Source of the DNA: Roseomonas sp. OT10 | Lineage (GTDB): Bacteria; Pseudomonadota; Alphaproteobacteria; Acetobacterales; Acetobacteraceae | NCBI RefSeq assembly: GCF_020991085.1 | Contig: NZ_CP087719.1 | Span: forward strand, 3,926,001-3,990,000 | Length of the DNA: 64,000 bases | Direction: 5' to 3' | Shown: piece after piece, positions 38,205 to 47,518 of the stretch | Layout: each line of letters begins with the position of its first letter | Position numbering within the stretch: position 1 is the first letter of the stretch | The notes under the pieces: model-generated | Database searches by the model: none | Seen by the model: the letters and a program-made list of their open reading frames with translations, nothing else | Told to the model about the DNA's origin: nothing | Made by a program: the position numbers and the translations under genes

Positions 38205-38334
38205 TTCCGGCTCGCTCGCCCGCGCGCCCTTTCACACCAGCCTGCCGGGCCAGGCTCCACCCACCCATCGGGGGCGTCGGGCACGAATCCCCATCCGGGG
38301 AAGCGCCAGCAACCCAAGGCCGTCCACACCTTTT

Positions 38335-38361
38335 ATTGGTCTGACCGGTTGACAGGCCAAT
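38335..38361. promoter_or_regulatory. Candidate FadR/PdhR-type operator before the GntR gene
   Basis: ATTGGTCTGACCGGT at 38335-38349 closely follows the ATTGGTnnnACCAAT pattern of PdhR and the TGGTnnnACCA pattern of FadR-branch GntR regulators. A larger imperfect dyad joins ATTGGTCTG with CAGGCCAAT (38353-38361). It ends 33 bp before the GntR start codon, so autoregulation and control of the following operon are likely. Confidence 0.55.
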
Positions 38362-38394
38362 CCAGTGGCGCTCATCTCCGCCCGGGAGGCCCTC

Positions 38395-39117
38395 ATGTCT
38401 CAGCAGGCGGTGAGCCGGCTCAAGCTGATCCGGCCCAAGCGAATCTACGAACAGATTGCCGAACAAGTGGAAGCGCTCATCCGCAAGGGCGTCTTCGCGC
38501 CCGGTGCGCGTCTTCCCGGCGAGCGGGAGCTGGCCGACCGGCTCGGCGTCAGCCGTCCCTCGCTACGCGAGGCCCTCATCGCCCTGGAGACCACCGGCCT
38601 CATCGAGACGCGCATCGGCGACGGCACCTATGTCCGCGCCGAGATCCCGCCTGTCTTCGTCTTTCCCCTCGGCCCGGCGGCCGACCTGGGACCGGGCACC
38701 CTGGAACAGTTCGAGGCGCGACAGGCCCTGGAATGCGCCTGCGCCGAACTGGCCGCCGCACGCGCCGACGAAGCCGATTTCGGCGCCCTGGACGCGAGCC
38801 TCGACCGCATGCGGACCCTTGCGGCCTCCGGTCAGAGTCCGTCCGAGGAGCATCGCGTCTTCCATGTCCGCCTGGCGGACAGCGCCCGCAACCCGATCCT
38901 TGCCGGCGCCGTGCGCGAGCTCTGGCGCCTGAGGGGCGAGGAGATGTGGGAGATCCTGCGGCGCAAGGTCGAGAACAGCCAGAGCTGGGCCGCGGGAATC
39001 CGGTTTCGCGAGCGCCTGATGGCCGCGCTTCGCGACCGTGACGGCACCGCCGCCCGTGCCGCCATGCGGGCACACTTCCGAAGAGTCGGCCGGATGTATT
39101 TCGATCCGAAGGAGTAG
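38395..39117 (+). CDS. FadR-type GntR transcriptional regulator
   Basis: A 240-residue regulator with winged helix RIYEQIAEQVEALIRKGVFAPGARLPGERELADRLGVSRPSLREALIALETTGLIETRIGDGTYV, followed by an FCD effector domain from about residue 95 (LEQFEARQALECACAELAA, HRVFHVRLADSARNPILAGAV, AMRAHFRRVGRMYF). The start at 38395 is preceded by GGGAGG; a longer frame from 38365 lacks one. It is placed 32 bp before the ABC importer gene and is the probable regulator of the operon to 47013. Confidence 0.88.
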   Translation: MSQQAVSRLKLIRPKRIYEQIAEQVEALIRKGVFAPGARLPGERELADRLGVSRPSLREALIALETTGLIETRIGDGTYVRAEIPPVFVFPLGPAADLGPGTLEQFEARQALECACAELAAARADEADFGALDASLDRMRTLAASGQSPSEEHRVFHVRLADSARNPILAGAVRELWRLRGEEMWEILRRKVENSQSWAAGIRFRERLMAALRDRDGTAARAAMRAHFRRVGRMYFDPKE

Positions 39118-39149
39118 GCGCGGGACCAGCGCCCCGAGGGAGGACGAAG

Positions 39150-40466
39150 ATGACCAGACGAATCACGCGCCGGGCCACGCTCGGTGCGGCCGGCGCCCTC
39201 ATGACGCCCGCCCTGCTCCGCCAGGGAGCCGCGCAGACGCCGACGACCGTCACGATGTGGACCTTCCTCGACCCCAGCCGCCCCGGCGGGCGGGAGACCG
39301 CGTTGAAGCGGTCGATCGAGAGCTTCGAGGCCGCCCATCCTTCCATCCGGATCCGGGTCGAGCCGCAGGTCTGGACGACGCTCGGCGAGAAATTCGTCCT
39401 CGGCCACAATTCCCGCAACGCCCCCGATATCGGCTGGGTCAACGCGGAGAACATGGGCCTCATCCTGAACACGGATGCGGCCGCCGACCTCAAGCCGCTC
39501 ATCGTGGATCATTGGCCCGCGGGCCACCGGGCCGACCTCCTGCTTCCCGCCTGGCTGGACAGCCTGACCGTCGAGGGGCGGCTCCTCGCCATGCCCATCA
39601 TGGCCTCGACCTGGGTCCTGATGGTGCGACGCGACCTGATGAAGGCCGCGGGAGTCGGCGACGCCGATCTGCGGACCTGGGACGGGGTGACAGAGGCCGC
39701 CCGGAAGATGACCCGGGACACGAACGGGGATGGCCAGCCGGACGTCTGGGGACTCGGCATCGGCCTCGCGACGGAGCGCTTTTCCGTGACACCCGCCGTC
39801 CTGGCCGCGATCGGCGCGCAAGGCGGGCTCTTCGGCGACGCCTGCCGCGCCCAGTTCGCCAATCCGGCCGGCGCACGTGCCCTCGCCTGGCAGGCCGATC
39901 TCATCACCCGGCACCGGGTCGTCCCGCGCGAGGCGGTGGCCATGACCTCGGACGACGCCATCGACCAGTTCGCAGCCGGCCGCTACGCGATGCAGATCGT
40001 CGCCAACAGCCGTTTCGAGCAGATCCAGCGCACGGCCGCCGGCTGGAATCGCGAGGATCTCGGGATGCTCCCGATCCCCAACTGGACGACGGAACGCCCC
40101 GGCCCCACGCTGATCAGCGGCTGGTCCGCCGTCGTCTGGCGGAACTCGCCCCGGCTGCGCGAGGCCACGCGTTTCGTCGAGCACATGACGAGCCCCGCCA
40201 CCATGGCCCTGTGGACCGATCCCGGGGCGCAGGTGCCGATGCTGCGGTCGCTCCTGGATACGCCGGCGATGGCCGAGCCGCGGAATGCCCCTCAGCGGCA
40301 GGTGGCCGAGATGTTTGGCGCCTCCGGGCTGGCCATGCCGGGGCAATGCAACTGGGCCCGCACCCTCGCGGACTTCAACCTGGCCACCCAGCAGGTCGTC
40401 CTGGGGCAGCGCTCGGTCGAGGATGCGCTGAAACGGGCCGAACGCGCCACCCAGGACCGGCAATGA
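39150..40466 (+). CDS. CUT1-type sugar ABC transporter substrate-binding protein
   Basis: A 438-residue exported receptor. MTRRITRRATLGAAGALMTP with two RR pairs is a Tat-like signal. TVTMWTFLDPSRPGGRETALKRSIESFEAAHPSIRIRVE and APDIGWVNAENMG are typical of the extracellular solute-binding family 1, as are IASTWVLMVRRDLMKAAGV-type hinge sequences. Likely ligand: a sugar, polyol or sugar acid. First structural gene of the operon; the first permease begins within its stop (ATGA). Confidence 0.88.
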   Translation: MTRRITRRATLGAAGALMTPALLRQGAAQTPTTVTMWTFLDPSRPGGRETALKRSIESFEAAHPSIRIRVEPQVWTTLGEKFVLGHNSRNAPDIGWVNAENMGLILNTDAAADLKPLIVDHWPAGHRADLLLPAWLDSLTVEGRLLAMPIMASTWVLMVRRDLMKAAGVGDADLRTWDGVTEAARKMTRDTNGDGQPDVWGLGIGLATERFSVTPAVLAAIGAQGGLFGDACRAQFANPAGARALAWQADLITRHRVVPREAVAMTSDDAIDQFAAGRYAMQIVANSRFEQIQRTAAGWNREDLGMLPIPNWTTERPGPTLISGWSAVVWRNSPRLREATRFVEHMTSPATMALWTDPGAQVPMLRSLLDTPAMAEPRNAPQRQVAEMFGASGLAMPGQCNWARTLADFNLATQQVVLGQRSVEDALKRAERATQDRQ

Positions 40467-41389
40467 GCGCGACCAGGGTCGCGGCCGGGATGCCCGGGCA
40501 TGCGGCCGCCCGACCCATCCGCCGGCGCCGCCATCTCGTCTGGACACCCTATCGGCTCGTCCTGCCGGCCGTGCTGCTGGAGGCGGCGCTGGTCCTCGGT
40601 CCGCTCGTGATCGGGTTCTGGTACAGCATGCACAACGTCCGCTTCTTCCAGATCCGCAGCTTCGTGGGCCTCGAGAATTACGGGCGCGTGCTCGGCTCCC
40701 CGGAGGTCCTCAACAGCCTCTGGGTGACGGCCGTCTTCTCGCTGTTCTCGCTCGTCTTCACCTTCGTGCTGGGCTTCGCCCTCGCCCTCTGGCTCGAGCG
40801 CGACGGCCGGGCGGCCACCGCGATGCGGGCCGTGGTCCTCGTCCCCTACATGATCGCGATGCTGGTCGGCTCCATGCTGCTGAAATGGGTCTTCTCGCAG
40901 GAATCCGGCCTCTCGGCCCTGCTGCTCGGCCCGCTGGGCCTCGGGCAGGCCTCCATCCTGGCGGAACCCGGCACGGCCATGGCCGCCCTCGTGTTCAACG
41001 CCATGTGGCGCGACAGCGGATTCGCGATGATCATGCTGCTCGCGGGCCTCAAGAGCATCCCGCCCGAGCTGCACCTCGCCGCGCGGGTGGATGGCGCCTC
41101 GGCCTGGATGCGGTTCCGGCGGATCACCCTGCCGCTTCTCCATGTGGCGATCCTCATCACGCTCGTGCGGATGCTGATCCACTTCGTCAACATCCTCACC
41201 TTCCCCTTGATCCTCACGGGCGGCGGTCCGGGCGATGCGACGGAGGCGGTCGTCCTGAAGACCTTCCGCCTCGGCTTCCAGGACCACATCCTCGGCATGG
41301 CGAACGCGCTCGCCCTCCTCGTCTTCGCCGCGAACCTCGTCCTGGTCGGGGTCCTGCTCCTCCTCTTCCGCCGGATGGGACGGATCTGA
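40463..41389 (+). CDS. Sugar ABC transporter permease (MalF/UgpA type)
   Basis: A 308-residue membrane protein. After a basic N-terminus (RPIRRRRHLVWTPY), six hydrophobic segments begin at LVLPAVLLEAALVLGPLVIGFWYS. The EAA loop is LHLAARVDGASAWMRFRRITLPLL. The ATG at 40463 overlaps the receptor gene stop by 4 bp. Confidence 0.9.
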   Translation: MSATRVAAGMPGHAAARPIRRRRHLVWTPYRLVLPAVLLEAALVLGPLVIGFWYSMHNVRFFQIRSFVGLENYGRVLGSPEVLNSLWVTAVFSLFSLVFTFVLGFALALWLERDGRAATAMRAVVLVPYMIAMLVGSMLLKWVFSQESGLSALLLGPLGLGQASILAEPGTAMAALVFNAMWRDSGFAMIMLLAGLKSIPPELHLAARVDGASAWMRFRRITLPLLHVAILITLVRMLIHFVNILTFPLILTGGGPGDATEAVVLKTFRLGFQDHILGMANALALLVFAANLVLVGVLLLLFRRMGRI

Positions 41390-41390
41390 C

Positions 41391-42233
41391 ATGAGCGCCG
41401 CCCTGCATCGTTCCGTGCGCCGTCGCCGGCTGCACCGGCTCGCGGTCAACGCGCTGATCTGCGCCTTCGCGCTCTTCCCGATCCTCTGGGGCCTTTCCGC
41501 CTCCCTCAAATCCGCGGATCGCATCCTCGAATTCCCGCCGCAGCTGATCCCCGACGCTCCCACCCTGCAGCACTACGTCCGGCTGTTCGGGGAAGGGGCG
41601 GCCTACTACATCCTGAACTCGGTGCTCGTTTCGGCGCTCACCGTCCTCGTGACGCTCGGCCTCGGCGCCCTCGCGGCCTATGCCCTGGCGCGCTACGAGT
41701 TCCGCGGTCGCGCCGGCCTCATGGGCGCCACCGTCGCGATCATGAGCATCCCGATCGCCTCCCTCCTGGTTCCCACCTTCACCCTGCTCAGCGCGACGGG
41801 CCTGACGGACACGCGGACGGGGCTGGTGCTCCTCTACGCCGCCTACCAGCTCCCGGTCGTCGTCTGGATGCTCTACGGCTACTTCCGTTCCCTGCCGGTG
41901 GAGATCGAGAACGCGGCCCGCCTGGACGGCTGCTCGCCCCTGCGGACGCTCGTGAAGGTGGTGCTGCCGCTCTCGAAGCCGGGCCTCATCGCGGCGGGCC
42001 TCTTCGTCCTCGTCTTCGCCTGGAACGACTTCGTGGTGGCGGTCACCATGACCTCGACCGAGGCCGTCCGCACCTTCCCGGTCGCGATCTACTTCTACCT
42101 CGGCTTCTACGGGCGCGAATGGGGTCCGCTCCTCGCCGCGTCGATGGTCTCGATCGTCCCGATCCTCCTCGTCTTCGTGCTGCTCCAGCGGCACTTCATG
42201 TCCGGCCTGACCGGCGGCGGCGTAAAGGGCTGA
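41391..42233 (+). CDS. Sugar ABC transporter permease (MalG/UgpE type)
   Basis: A 280-residue membrane protein, one base after the previous stop. LICAFALFPILWGLSASLKSADRILEFPPQLIPD and the EAA loop IENAARLDGCSPLRTLVKVVLPLSKPG are typical of the MalG group. It works with the preceding permease. Confidence 0.9.
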   Translation: MSAALHRSVRRRRLHRLAVNALICAFALFPILWGLSASLKSADRILEFPPQLIPDAPTLQHYVRLFGEGAAYYILNSVLVSALTVLVTLGLGALAAYALARYEFRGRAGLMGATVAIMSIPIASLLVPTFTLLSATGLTDTRTGLVLLYAAYQLPVVVWMLYGYFRSLPVEIENAARLDGCSPLRTLVKVVLPLSKPGLIAAGLFVLVFAWNDFVVAVTMTSTEAVRTFPVAIYFYLGFYGREWGPLLAASMVSIVPILLVFVLLQRHFMSGLTGGGVKG

Positions 42234-42236
42234 GCC

Positions 42237-43361
42237 ATGGCGAACGTTTCCTTCCGCGGGGTCTCGAAGCACTACGCCGAGGTGGTGGCGCTGGAGGCGC
42301 TGCAGCTCGACATCGAGGACGGGGAGTTCGTCTCCCTCCTCGGGCCCTCGGGGTCCGGGAAGTCCACGACGCTGAACCTCCTCGCCGGCCTGCTGGAGGC
42401 CGATTCCGGCTCGATCTACATCGGCAGCCGGGACGTCACGCACCTGCCGCCGGAGCGGCGCGACCTGGCGATGGTCTTCCAGAACTATGCCCTCTACCCG
42501 CACCTCACGGTGGCGGAGAACCTCGCCTTCCCCCTGGAGGCGCGGCGGCCCCGCCCGGCGGCGGCGGAGATCCGCGCGAAGGTCGACCTGGTGGCGGAGA
42601 CGCTCGGTATCGGCGCGTTGCTGGACCGCTACCCGAAGGAGATCTCGGGCGGGCAGCAGCAGCGCGTGGCGCTCGGCCGCGCCATGGTCCGGGACCCGCG
42701 CGTCTTCCTCCTGGACGAGCCGCTCTCCAACCTGGACGCCCGCCTGCGCATCCGGATGCGCCGGGATCTGAAGAGCCTGCACGCGGCGATCCGGTCGACC
42801 ATCATCTACGTCACCCACGACCAGTCCGAGGCCATGACCCTCTCATCCCGGATCGCGGTCTTCGACCGGGGGCGGCTGCAGCAGTTCGGCCCGCCGGAGG
42901 AGATCTATGGCCGGCCGGTCAACACCTTCGTCGCGAACTTCGTGGGGGAGCGGGAGACGGGCTTCCTGCCGGGCGAGGCGTTCGACGAGGGCGGCGGGCT
43001 GCGCTTCAGGACCTCGTTCGGGGCAATCGACCTGGCCCGTCCTGCCGGTTCGCTTCGTGCAACCGGACCGCTTCTGGTGGGGGTTCGCCCGGAGGCGATC
43101 GCCATCGTGCCGCCCGAGGGGCCGGTGCGCGCGACGGTCGTCCTGACGGAACTGTCGGGGGCCGACATGCATGTCACCCTGCGCTCCGCATCGGGCGGGG
43201 AGCTGGTGGCCCGGCACGACCCCCGTACCGGCCTGCCCCTGCCGGGCGAGACGGTCGGGCTGCGCTTCGATCCGGCGCAGCTCCACCTGTTCGACCAGGA
43301 TTCCGGGCAGGCCGTCAGCCACGGCGTGCTTTCGAACTGCAACGGGAAGGGAGAGGGATGA
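42237..43361 (+). CDS. Sugar ABC transporter ATP-binding protein (MalK/UgpC type)
   Basis: A 374-residue ATPase. Walker A GPSGSGKSTT (~39), signature ISGGQQQRVALGRAM (~135), Walker B VFLLDEPLSNLDAR (~156), H-loop YVTHDQSEAMTLSSRI (~187), and a C-terminal MOP/TOBE-like domain from ~240 (VGVRPEAIAIVPPEG, VVLTELSGADMHVTLR). It energises the sugar importer. The stop overlaps the next start in ATGATG. Confidence 0.92.
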   Translation: MANVSFRGVSKHYAEVVALEALQLDIEDGEFVSLLGPSGSGKSTTLNLLAGLLEADSGSIYIGSRDVTHLPPERRDLAMVFQNYALYPHLTVAENLAFPLEARRPRPAAAEIRAKVDLVAETLGIGALLDRYPKEISGGQQQRVALGRAMVRDPRVFLLDEPLSNLDARLRIRMRRDLKSLHAAIRSTIIYVTHDQSEAMTLSSRIAVFDRGRLQQFGPPEEIYGRPVNTFVANFVGERETGFLPGEAFDEGGGLRFRTSFGAIDLARPAGSLRATGPLLVGVRPEAIAIVPPEGPVRATVVLTELSGADMHVTLRSASGGELVARHDPRTGLPLPGETVGLRFDPAQLHLFDQDSGQAVSHGVLSNCNGKGEG

Positions 43362-44770
43362 TGGCGCAGCGCCTGCGGCATGAAGAGTACGATGTGGTCG
43401 TCGTCGGGGGTGGATGCGCCGGGGTCGCCGCCGCGATCAGCGCGGCGAAGAGCGGGGCGAAGACCCTCCTGATCGAGGCAGGCTCCATGATCGGGGGCGA
43501 GCTGATCACCGGCCTGCCGGTCGACGGCGCGCTGAACGCCCGCGGGGAATGGATCGTGGGCGGCTCCATGAAGGAGATCCTCGACGAGCACGAACGCCTC
43601 GGCGGCTATATCGGCCCGATCAAGGACTGGCGGCTGATCTGGTACGTCTGCATCGACCCGGAGATCATGAAGATCGCCGTGTCCAACGTCGTCCGCCGGC
43701 ACGGGGTGGATGTCTGGATGTACAGCTTCGCCGAGGACGTCGTGACCAATCGCGGCGAGGTCACGGGGGTCGTGGTGCTCAACAAGCGGCAGCGCACCCT
43801 CGTCAGCGCCAAGGTCTTCATCGACTGCTCCGGCGATGGCGACGTCGCGATGATGGCCGGGGCCGAGACGATGGTCTCCAACGAGATGGGGGAGTTCCAG
43901 CCCCTGACGATGCTCTTCCGGATCTCCGGCGTGAGGACGGAGCCGTTGCTGCGCTTCTGCGTCGAGCACCCGGAGAACCTGGCCGTCGGCGAGAGCGAGT
44001 GGATGGGGGCGGAGCTTTCGCCAAGGGAATGCGCGGAACGTCTCTATGAGCAGGGGCAGCCGGCCGTCTTCATCAAGGGGCAGGGACCGCTGATCCAGGA
44101 CGGCGTCCGCTCGGGCGCCTTGAAGTACGAGACCGCCCTGATCGGGATCATTCCCGTCTCCAAGGAACGGGGCGAGGTGTCCGTCAACACCACGCGCATC
44201 GCGAACATCGATGCGACGGACACGGTCAAGCTGTCCGAAGCCTTCGGATCGCTCGTGGACCAAGCGTGGAGCTGCATCTCCTTCATGCGCGGCCACATTC
44301 CCGGATTCGAGGAGGCGCATTTCTCCGGCCTCGCCCACCGCGTCGGCATCCGGGAAACCCGCCGTGTCCGCGGGGAGTACGTGTTGACGGGCGACGATGT
44401 GCTGCATGCCCGCAAGCGGCCGGAGGACGGGATCGGGAAGGGATCGCATCACATCGACATCCACCAGGACGGCTTCAAGCAGGTCCGCATCCCGGTCCGG
44501 GGCGGCGGTTCCTACGACATGCCCTACGAGATGCTGATCCCGGTCGGCGTGAAGAACGTGTTCGCCGCGGGCCGCTGCATGTCGGCGGATCGGGAGGGAC
44601 ATGGCTCGGCGCGCGTCATGGGCCCGTGCATGGCGCAGGGCGATGCGGCCGGCCTCGCCGCCTCCATGAGCCTGCACCTGAACGATCCGGGGAATGTCCG
44701 GGGCGTCCCCGTGGGGCGGTTGCGGGACGGTCTCCGCCGCCAGGGAGCCATCCTCGAAGGCACCCATTGA
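43358..44770 (+). CDS. FAD-dependent oxidoreductase (PF12831-like)
   Basis: A 470-residue flavoprotein. EEYDVVVVGGGCAGVAAAISAAKSGAKTLLIEAGSMIGGELITGLPVDGA is the FAD site and the conserved GG...G stretch of this family; FIDCSGDGDVAMMAGAE and NVFAAGRCMSADREGHGSARVMGPCMAQGDAAGLAASM are the later motifs. Its substrate is unknown, but its place in a sugar-importer operon suggests oxidation of an imported polyol, sugar or derivative. Two adjacent ATGs at 43358 and 43361 could start it. Confidence 0.82.
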   Translation: MMAQRLRHEEYDVVVVGGGCAGVAAAISAAKSGAKTLLIEAGSMIGGELITGLPVDGALNARGEWIVGGSMKEILDEHERLGGYIGPIKDWRLIWYVCIDPEIMKIAVSNVVRRHGVDVWMYSFAEDVVTNRGEVTGVVVLNKRQRTLVSAKVFIDCSGDGDVAMMAGAETMVSNEMGEFQPLTMLFRISGVRTEPLLRFCVEHPENLAVGESEWMGAELSPRECAERLYEQGQPAVFIKGQGPLIQDGVRSGALKYETALIGIIPVSKERGEVSVNTTRIANIDATDTVKLSEAFGSLVDQAWSCISFMRGHIPGFEEAHFSGLAHRVGIRETRRVRGEYVLTGDDVLHARKRPEDGIGKGSHHIDIHQDGFKQVRIPVRGGGSYDMPYEMLIPVGVKNVFAAGRCMSADREGHGSARVMGPCMAQGDAAGLAASMSLHLNDPGNVRGVPVGRLRDGLRRQGAILEGTH

Positions 44771-44781
44771 GCCGCGCCCCG

Positions 44782-47013
44782 ATGACCCTCTCGGCTCCCC
44801 TCGCGCTGACCCGTGGCGAGGCCCGCACGCTGGCCACCCTGCTGCGGCGGATCTGGCCGGAGCGGGGGGCGATGCCGGATGCCGTGGGCCTCGGGGCGCT
44901 CGACTTCCTCGACAGGACGCTCGCCGGGGCGGAACGCGCAGCCCTCGACCTCTATCGCGAGGGCGTGCCCGCGCTGAACCGGGCCGCCCGCGCGCTCTAC
45001 GGCAGCCCGGTCGAGGGGTTGGAGGACCGGCAGGTCGACGACCTGCTGGGCCGCCTCGCCGCCGGCGACGTTCCGGGGATGCGCCTGCCTTCGGCGGCGG
45101 AGTTCTGGGCGACCCTGCGCCGGCACGCGATCGAGGGATTGTTCTCCGACCCTGCCCATGGCGGGAACCGGGCCGCCGCGACCTGGCGATTCCTCGGCCA
45201 TCCGGGCGTTCGCCTTGCCGACATGCCGGCTCCGGGCACCTCTCCGCTGACCCTGGCCGATCTCGACGACGGGCCGGACGAGGACGAGATCGCCGGCTTC
45301 GACCCGGCGAGGGGGCTCGATGCGCCGAACCCGCGCGCGGACGTCGTGGTCGTCGGGCTCGGCGGAGTCGGATCGCTCGCCGCCGCGCGCCTGGCGCTCC
45401 TCGGCATGGAGGTGGTCGGCCTGGAGGCCGGTGGCTGGCGCCCGCTGGCCTCGTACCGCCCGGACGAGCTGACCGGCGCGGTCTATGCCCGCGCCAGCCT
45501 CGGCCCGAAGTTCAACGCCGAGGTGCCGCGCTGGCGCGAGACGCCGCAGCAGGCGACGCGACCGATGCCCTTCTCGCTCGGGCGCATGGGCAATGGCGTC
45601 GGCGGCACGATCGCGCATTACGGCGCGCGCCTGCGCCGCCATCATCCCCATCATTTCCGGATGCGCAGCCTGGTGCGCGAGATGGGCCTGGAACGCAGGC
45701 TCGAGGAGGACTGCACTCTTGCCGACTGGCCGCTCTCCTACGACGCGCTGGAGCCGTGGTACGAGGAGATGGAGCAGCTGGTGGGCGTGGCCGGGCCGGA
45801 CAGCCACCCGTTCATTCCGCGCCGCACGGGGCTGCCCATGCCGGCGACACGCGCGCCGAAGGTCGGCCTGGCCTTTGCCCAGGCCGCCACGACCCTCGGC
45901 TATCATCCCACCGCCGTCCCGGTGGGACAGAACACCCTGCCGTGGGGTGGGCGTCCGCCGATGGCCTACTCCCCCTGGGGGGAAGGGCTGGGCAGCCGGA
46001 CCCGCGATCGCTGGATGCCCACCTTCGACCTTCTCCCGCGCGCGCTCGCGACGGGTCGGCTGGACCTGCGGACACGCTGCCGCGTCCTGCGGGTCCTGAC
46101 CGGTGCCGATGGCCGGGCCGCCGGCGTCTCCTATGTCGGCCCGGACGGGAGGGAGCGCGAGCAGCGCGCCCCCACCGTCATCCTCGCGGCCTATACCTTC
46201 GAGACGGTCCGGCTGCTGTTCCTCTCGGGCGATACCCATCGGGCGGATGGGCTGGGGAACACGTCGGCACAGCTCGGGCGTCACTTCATGACGAAGCAGT
46301 TCCCCAGCGTGCTCGGCCATGTCCCGGGTGCGGCGTTCGACCGGCACGCCGGCCCGGGCGCGCAGGGCATCATCGTCGAGGATCTGCTGCGCCCCGAGGC
46401 ATTCGCTGCCGAGGATGGCCTGGTCGGCGGCGCGACGCTTGGCGTCGAGAACCAGATGCTGCCGATCCAGATCGCGCGCGAGGCCCTTCCGCCGGGCCTG
46501 CCCTCCTTCGGCCCGGCGTGGCAGGACCATATGGCCCGCTGGAACGAACGGGCCGTGATCCGCATCCAGACCGACACCCTCTCCTACCATGGCAACGTTC
46601 TTGACCTCGATCCCCTTCATCGCGACCGCGGCGGCTACGGGTTGCCCCTGGTCAGGGTGACCTTCGCGGTGCGCCGGAACGAGGAGCGCCTCGCCGACTG
46701 GGCGATGCGCCGTTCCCGGGACATGCTCAGGCGCATGGGCGCGGCGACAAGCTGGGACGGGCCGCGCTTTACCGGCATCGGAAGTTGCCACGATTTCGGG
46801 GGGGCGCGGATGGGGCTGGACCCCAGGACCTCCGTGGTGAGCGATGACATGCAGGTGCATGATACGCCCGGGCTCTATGTGATGGGCGGTGCGACCTTTC
46901 CTTCGTGCCACGGCGTGAACCCGACCTTGACGATGTGGGCGTTGGCAGCGCGCGCTTGCGACCGCTTGGCTGGGCTGCACCGCCCTGGGCTCCCTGGAGG
47001 CTCCTGTTCCTGA
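44782..47013 (+). CDS. Fused gluconate-dehydrogenase-subunit-3-like / GMC oxidoreductase
   Basis: A 743-residue protein. Residues ~8-135 (RGEARTLATLLRRIWPERGAMPDAVGLGALDFLDRTLAG, AARALYGSPVEGL, FWATLRRHAIEGLFSDPAHGGN) resemble subunit 3 of flavin gluconate/sorbitol-type dehydrogenases. Residues ~187-743 are a GMC flavoprotein: VVVVGLGGVGSLAAARLALLGMEVVGLEAG, the long middle domain, IGSCHDFGGARMGLDP and SCHGVNPTLTMWALAARACDRL. The two are normally separate subunits, with a cytochrome c as third; none is seen here. ATG at 44782 chosen; a TTG at 44767 overlapping the previous stop, with GAAGG upstream, may be the real start. No export signal is evident. Likely role: oxidation of the imported sugar or sugar acid. 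Confidence 0.82.
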   Translation: MTLSAPLALTRGEARTLATLLRRIWPERGAMPDAVGLGALDFLDRTLAGAERAALDLYREGVPALNRAARALYGSPVEGLEDRQVDDLLGRLAAGDVPGMRLPSAAEFWATLRRHAIEGLFSDPAHGGNRAAATWRFLGHPGVRLADMPAPGTSPLTLADLDDGPDEDEIAGFDPARGLDAPNPRADVVVVGLGGVGSLAAARLALLGMEVVGLEAGGWRPLASYRPDELTGAVYARASLGPKFNAEVPRWRETPQQATRPMPFSLGRMGNGVGGTIAHYGARLRRHHPHHFRMRSLVREMGLERRLEEDCTLADWPLSYDALEPWYEEMEQLVGVAGPDSHPFIPRRTGLPMPATRAPKVGLAFAQAATTLGYHPTAVPVGQNTLPWGGRPPMAYSPWGEGLGSRTRDRWMPTFDLLPRALATGRLDLRTRCRVLRVLTGADGRAAGVSYVGPDGREREQRAPTVILAAYTFETVRLLFLSGDTHRADGLGNTSAQLGRHFMTKQFPSVLGHVPGAAFDRHAGPGAQGIIVEDLLRPEAFAAEDGLVGGATLGVENQMLPIQIAREALPPGLPSFGPAWQDHMARWNERAVIRIQTDTLSYHGNVLDLDPLHRDRGGYGLPLVRVTFAVRRNEERLADWAMRRSRDMLRRMGAATSWDGPRFTGIGSCHDFGGARMGLDPRTSVVSDDMQVHDTPGLYVMGGATFPSCHGVNPTLTMWALAARACDRLAGLHRPGLPGGSCS

Positions 47014-47277
47014 GACGATGGCGCCCTGACGACGAAGCCGCCGACCCGGCCTTTGCCTGAAGCCCGGGAGCGGGCGGCGCGGATGGTCCTGGAGCACGGG
47101 GGCAACTGGCCTGCCTCCTTAGAAGCGATCCGCCGGACTGTTCCCGCACCGGACTGCCTGCGACACGCGACTGGGCACCATCGCGCCGGGCTACACCGCG
47201 TTCCGGAACGTCCAGTGGCAGCTGGATGAGGTCGTCCTCAAGATCAACGCCACAGGATCTTCAACGCCGGCACAGCC
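47014..47277 (+). mobile_element. IS3- and IS6-like transposase fragments
   Basis: No intact gene. Plus-strand codons near 47055-47165 read RERAARMVLEHGGNW and SLEAIRRTVPAPDCLRH, a decayed IS3-family OrfA N-terminus. Immediately after, in another frame, YTAFRNVQWQLDEVVLKINATG resembles the WHLDEVV stretch of IS6-family transposases. Two unrelated IS remnants are spliced together here. Confidence 0.5.
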
Positions 47278-47518
47278 CTACAGCTCAGGTGGGATCAAGG
47301 TGCTCAGAAAAGCGGCGATGAGCGCCTCCCGGGGGCCGCGCTGACCCAGCAGCCCCGTCTCACGCACAAAGGCGCTGTCATCCACGATGATCCGCCGCAG
47401 CCGTGATTCCTGATACTGGCCAAGACTCCAATCCGGCATCAACGTCACCCCCATATCGCGCTCGACCAGCCTCAGGATTACCTCCAGCCCGTCCATCAGG
47501 CTCCGCATCTCATTTGGC
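47278..47518 (-). pseudogene. Truncated LysR-type regulator C-terminus
   Basis: The minus-strand frame from 47518 to the stop at 47278 reads MRSLMDGLEVILRLVERDMGVTLMPDW and LGLLGQRGPREALIAAF-like sequence, the last ~75 residues of a LysR effector domain. The helix-turn-helix and most of the effector domain are missing, and upstream sequence in the same frame is unrelated. A broken remnant. Confidence 0.6.
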
